Shown: piece after piece, positions 61,882 to 64,000 of the stretch
Layout of the letters: each line of letters starts with the position of its first letter
How positions within the stretch are numbered: position 1 is the first letter of the stretch
NCBI RefSeq assembly: GCF_029892065.1
Contig: NZ_CP120373.1
Coordinates: 2,487,001-2,551,000 of the forward strand
DNA: 64,000 nt
Reading direction: 5' to 3'
DNA from: Sinorhizobium garamanticum
Lineage (GTDB): Bacteria > Pseudomonadota > Alphaproteobacteria > Rhizobiales > Rhizobiaceae
Notes under the pieces: model-generated
What the model was told of the DNA's origin: nothing
Databases searched by the model: none
What the model saw: only the letters and a program-made list of their open reading frames with translations
Program-made: the position numbers and the translations under genes

Positions 61882-63072
61882 TTACTGCGTCGGAGACTTG
61901 GAGACCCGGAGAACAGCGCCATTATCTTCGTCGGTCACCATCAGCAACGCGCCGTCCGGCGCTACGATCACGTCCCGGATGCGGCCAAATTCGCCCTCGA
62001 ACAGTCGTTCCTCGGAGGTGATCGCGCCGTTTTCGTCTCTCTCCAGCCGAGCGAGCAGCTGGTATTTCAGCGCCGCGACCAGGAGGTCGCCGTCCCATTC
62101 CGGAAACATGCTGCCGCGATAAACGGCGAGCGCCCCCGGGGCGATCGACGGATCCCAATAGTAGAGCGGCTGTTCATAACCCTCCTTGGCCGTGCCTTCG
62201 CCGATTTCTGCGCCTGAGTAGTCCTTCCCATAAGTGATCACCGGCCAGCCGTAGTTCTTGCCCGGCTGCGGGTTGTTCACTTCATCACCGCCGCGCGCGC
62301 CGTGTTCGACGGTCAAGAGCTTGCCGTCGCCCTGGTCGAAGGTGATGCCTTGCGGATTGCGGTGCCCTTTCGACCAGATCTCGGCCCGACCTTCGGTGCC
62401 GCCGCGATAGGGGTTGGACGCCGGAATGCTGCCGTCGGGATTGATGTGCAGAATGGCGCCGGCATGGTCGCGCGGGTCCTGGGCGCGGTCAGGTTGACCA
62501 CGATCCCCAATGCCGAAGAACAGGCTGCCGTCCTTGTCGATGGCGATGCGCGAGCCGAAATGCTGGCCCCCGCCGGTGAACTTGCTCATCCGGAACAGTT
62601 CCTTCACATCGGTCAAGCGCCGTTGGTCGTCGGAGAGGGCCGCTCGAACAAGCACCGTGCCATAGCCATCGCCGTCACTGGCGGAATAGGTCAGGTAAAG
62701 CACGCGGTTGTTGGCGAATTGTGGATCGAGGGCGACATCGAGCAATCCGCCCTGGCCGCGAGCGGCGACATCGGGTACGCCGTCGATCGGGTCGGAAAGT
62801 TCGCCGTCGCGCAGGATGCGCAGCCGTCCCGGGCGCTCGGTGACGATGAGGCCGCCGTCCGGCATCACCTCGACGGCCCAGGGATGACGGAGACCGGTCG
62901 CGAGCGTTTCGACAAGCACTGTGCCGGTCTGGGTCGAAAATTCCTGCGCCCGCTGTGCGGTCGCCGCCTGCGGGGCGACGAGGCAAAGAAAACCAGAAAG
63001 CAGAGGGGCCGCAGATCGCGCCAAAAGGGTTGGGGTGTTCGTCAAACCTGCCCTTAAGAGCGAGCGCCACAT
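61882..63072 (-). CDS. PQQ-type soluble aldose sugar dehydrogenase
   Basis: 396 residues. A signal peptide (cleavage near QAATAQ) precedes a six-bladed beta-propeller of the GDH-B/YliI family: LRHPWAVEVMPDGGLIVTERPGRLRI, GGQHFGSRIAIDKDGSLFFGIGDRG (catalytic His in the propeller) and GHRNPQGITFD, EHGARGGDEVN. It oxidises aldoses in the periplasm using PQQ; no PQQ synthesis genes are nearby. GGAGAATGCC lies upstream of the ATG. Confidence 0.92.
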   Translation of the reverse strand: MWRSLLRAGLTNTPTLLARSAAPLLSGFLCLVAPQAATAQRAQEFSTQTGTVLVETLATGLRHPWAVEVMPDGGLIVTERPGRLRILRDGELSDPIDGVPDVAARGQGGLLDVALDPQFANNRVLYLTYSASDGDGYGTVLVRAALSDDQRRLTDVKELFRMSKFTGGGQHFGSRIAIDKDGSLFFGIGDRGQPDRAQDPRDHAGAILHINPDGSIPASNPYRGGTEGRAEIWSKGHRNPQGITFDQGDGKLLTVEHGARGGDEVNNPQPGKNYGWPVITYGKDYSGAEIGEGTAKEGYEQPLYYWDPSIAPGALAVYRGSMFPEWDGDLLVAALKYQLLARLERDENGAITSEERLFEGEFGRIRDVIVAPDGALLMVTDEDNGAVLRVSKSPTQ

Positions 63073-63157
63073 GGCATTCTCCGGATTGCGCTTTCAGTTC
63101 CCGGGTAAGCTGGGGCGCAGGCCCGAGCCTTTCAAGTCAAATCGGATCAAAACGGCT

Positions 63158-63826
63158 TTATCGGGAGATCGAGCCGGTGGTGAGCGGAACCGCGCGTTGC
63201 TCGCCCACGAGTTCGGCGTTGACGATGTAGCGCATCGGCCCCTGTTCGACGGCGTCGAAAGGCCAGCAGGTGGCGAGTGCAAGGTTGCGTCCGCTGGCCG
63301 ACGCGTTGATGCCGCTTTCGTCCCAACGGGCGACACGGCCTTCGCCGGCACGGAAAATGAAGCGGCGGCCATCCTTGCGCGTCAGCACCAGGAGGTCACC
63401 GGGGTTCACGTCCTTCAGCCAGCGGAAATGCGTGTCGCGATGAGCGGCGATAACGGATGTTCCTTCATCGCCCGGGAGCGGCGTGTTGGCGAGCCAGGCG
63501 GGGCCAAAGGCAAGAGCCTCGCCGCTTGCTCCGGCAAGCACGATTGCGGAGCGGTTGATGCGCGGTGCGGAGATTTCCGCCGCGGTCTCGAAATCCGCCC
63601 AAGGCCAGGGCCTGCCGTCGGCGGCGCCGCGAAGCTGTTCTTCGAAACTCTTTCGCAACAGGACCTGCGAAACCTCGGCCTTGGCCTTCATGTAGAAGCC
63701 CTTGCCGATCAGCAGAAGGCCGGCAAGGGCAATGAGGGCGATGATCGCCACGACGATCGTTTCGATCGCCGACAGCCTGGCAAGGAATCCGCCACGCTGG
63801 CCGGACAGGTCATCGTCGTCAGCCAT
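63158..63826 (-). CDS. Class GN sortase
   Basis: About 222 residues. One N-terminal membrane helix (IETIVVAIIALIALAGLLLIG) anchors it. The sortase fold has catalytic His in VIAAHRDTHF (about residue 132), Cys in LALATCWPFD (TLxTC-like) and Arg in GPMRYIV. The class GN group is found in Gram-negative proteobacteria beside one target gene. ATG 63826 overlaps the end of that target gene by eight bases. It would cleave and transfer the LPQTA signal of the partner. Confidence 0.9.
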   Translation of the reverse strand: MADDDDLSGQRGGFLARLSAIETIVVAIIALIALAGLLLIGKGFYMKAKAEVSQVLLRKSFEEQLRGAADGRPWPWADFETAAEISAPRINRSAIVLAGASGEALAFGPAWLANTPLPGDEGTSVIAAHRDTHFRWLKDVNPGDLLVLTRKDGRRFIFRAGEGRVARWDESGINASASGRNLALATCWPFDAVEQGPMRYIVNAELVGEQRAVPLTTGSISR

Positions 63827-64000
63827 GGCGGTGAACCCTTGCGACAATGAACGCGGCGATCTGCTGCCGCCAGAGAGCGAAGGTCGTGCCGGCCAGGAGC
63901 GCGATGGCGAGCAGCATCAGGCCGATCAGAATCTGTCTGTCAGCCTCGGTTGCCGTCTGCGGCAGATTTACCTCGTTGTTCGCCTCGGCGATCAGGCTTG
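63819..64000 (-). CDS. Sortase target protein, C-terminal end (partial)
   Basis: 59 C-terminal codons are visible. The frame contains LPQTATEADRQ, then a membrane helix (ILIGLMLLAIALLAGTTFAL) and a basic tail (WRQQIAAFIVARVHRHG). This is a typical sortase sorting signal: motif, hydrophobic span, positive tail. The family partner (marine proteobacterial sortase target protein) usually has VIT and VWA domains, which would lie beyond the window. Its stop overlaps the sortase start. Confidence 0.85.
   Translation of the reverse strand, partial: SLIAEANNEVNLPQTATEADRQILIGLMLLAIALLAGTTFALWRQQIAAFIVARVHRHG

Overview
The window is a GC-rich alphaproteobacterial chromosome segment, most consistent with Sinorhizobium/Ensifer (Rhizobiaceae). 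The basis is recalled gene order and protein similarity: a fused trpE(G) behind a 14-residue Trp leader peptide, next to the end of a haem-type TonB receptor; a leuA of the long rhizobial form; a second clpS away from clpA; and many copies of mosaic palindromic repeats of the RIME type. The trp leader peptide differs from the S. meliloti one I remember, so a different Ensifer species is likely. I see no rRNA, tRNA, CRISPR array, insertion sequence or prophage. Codon use and base composition look even, so this is mostly core chromosome.

Layout. 0-9 kb: TonB receptor end, trp attenuator and trpE(G), a CDF metal exporter, queF, a GNAT acetyltransferase, a HupE/UreJ metal permease, a ClpP paralogue and leuA with a possible leader peptide. 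8.7-16.6 kb: ECF sigma/anti-sigma pair, TPR protein, metallophosphoesterase, Nudix hydrolase, glutathionyl-hydroquinone reductase, GNAT protein, and a Tat-exported metallo-beta-lactamase-fold protein divergent from a LysR regulator. 16.6-23.4 kb: a four-gene MoxR / DUF58 / BatA-DUF4159 / VWA-like membrane operon. 23.7-26.2 kb: a tightly coupled DUF1285 - Nudix - CCA-transferase operon. 26.3-35.1 kb: DUF1059 protein, apt, two MaoC hydratases, ychF, clpS, pth, a solute-binding protein, a GGDEF-EAL protein and rplY.

35.2-43 kb: BenE transporter, a GAF-Fis regulator followed by an aldehyde dehydrogenase and a DUF779 protein, a LysR / aldo-keto reductase divergent pair, and prs. 43.4-49 kb: lipoprotein, creatinase-like M24 protein, pgeF, midA, lgt and a UbiK/BMFP protein. 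49.6-51.9 kb: ybjN, proC, csaA and a protein phosphatase. 52-56 kb: histidine kinase, OmpR-type regulator and MarR regulator (the last two resemble Rhodobacter PetR/PetP), divergent from ilvE. 56-64 kb: small envelope proteins, an MBL hydrolase, a cold-shock protein, an EamA transporter, a DUF3052 protein, a PQQ-type aldose dehydrogenase, and at the edge a class GN sortase with the C-terminal sorting signal of its partner.

Common threads: amino-acid biosynthesis under leader control (trp clear, leu possible), translation and tRNA quality functions (queF, CCA transferase, pth, rplY, csaA, ychF), and cell-envelope functions (lgt, sortase, MoxR operon, BA14K and SH3 proteins). Between genes, three families of palindromic repeats recur, one inside the lgt-midA-pgeF cluster.
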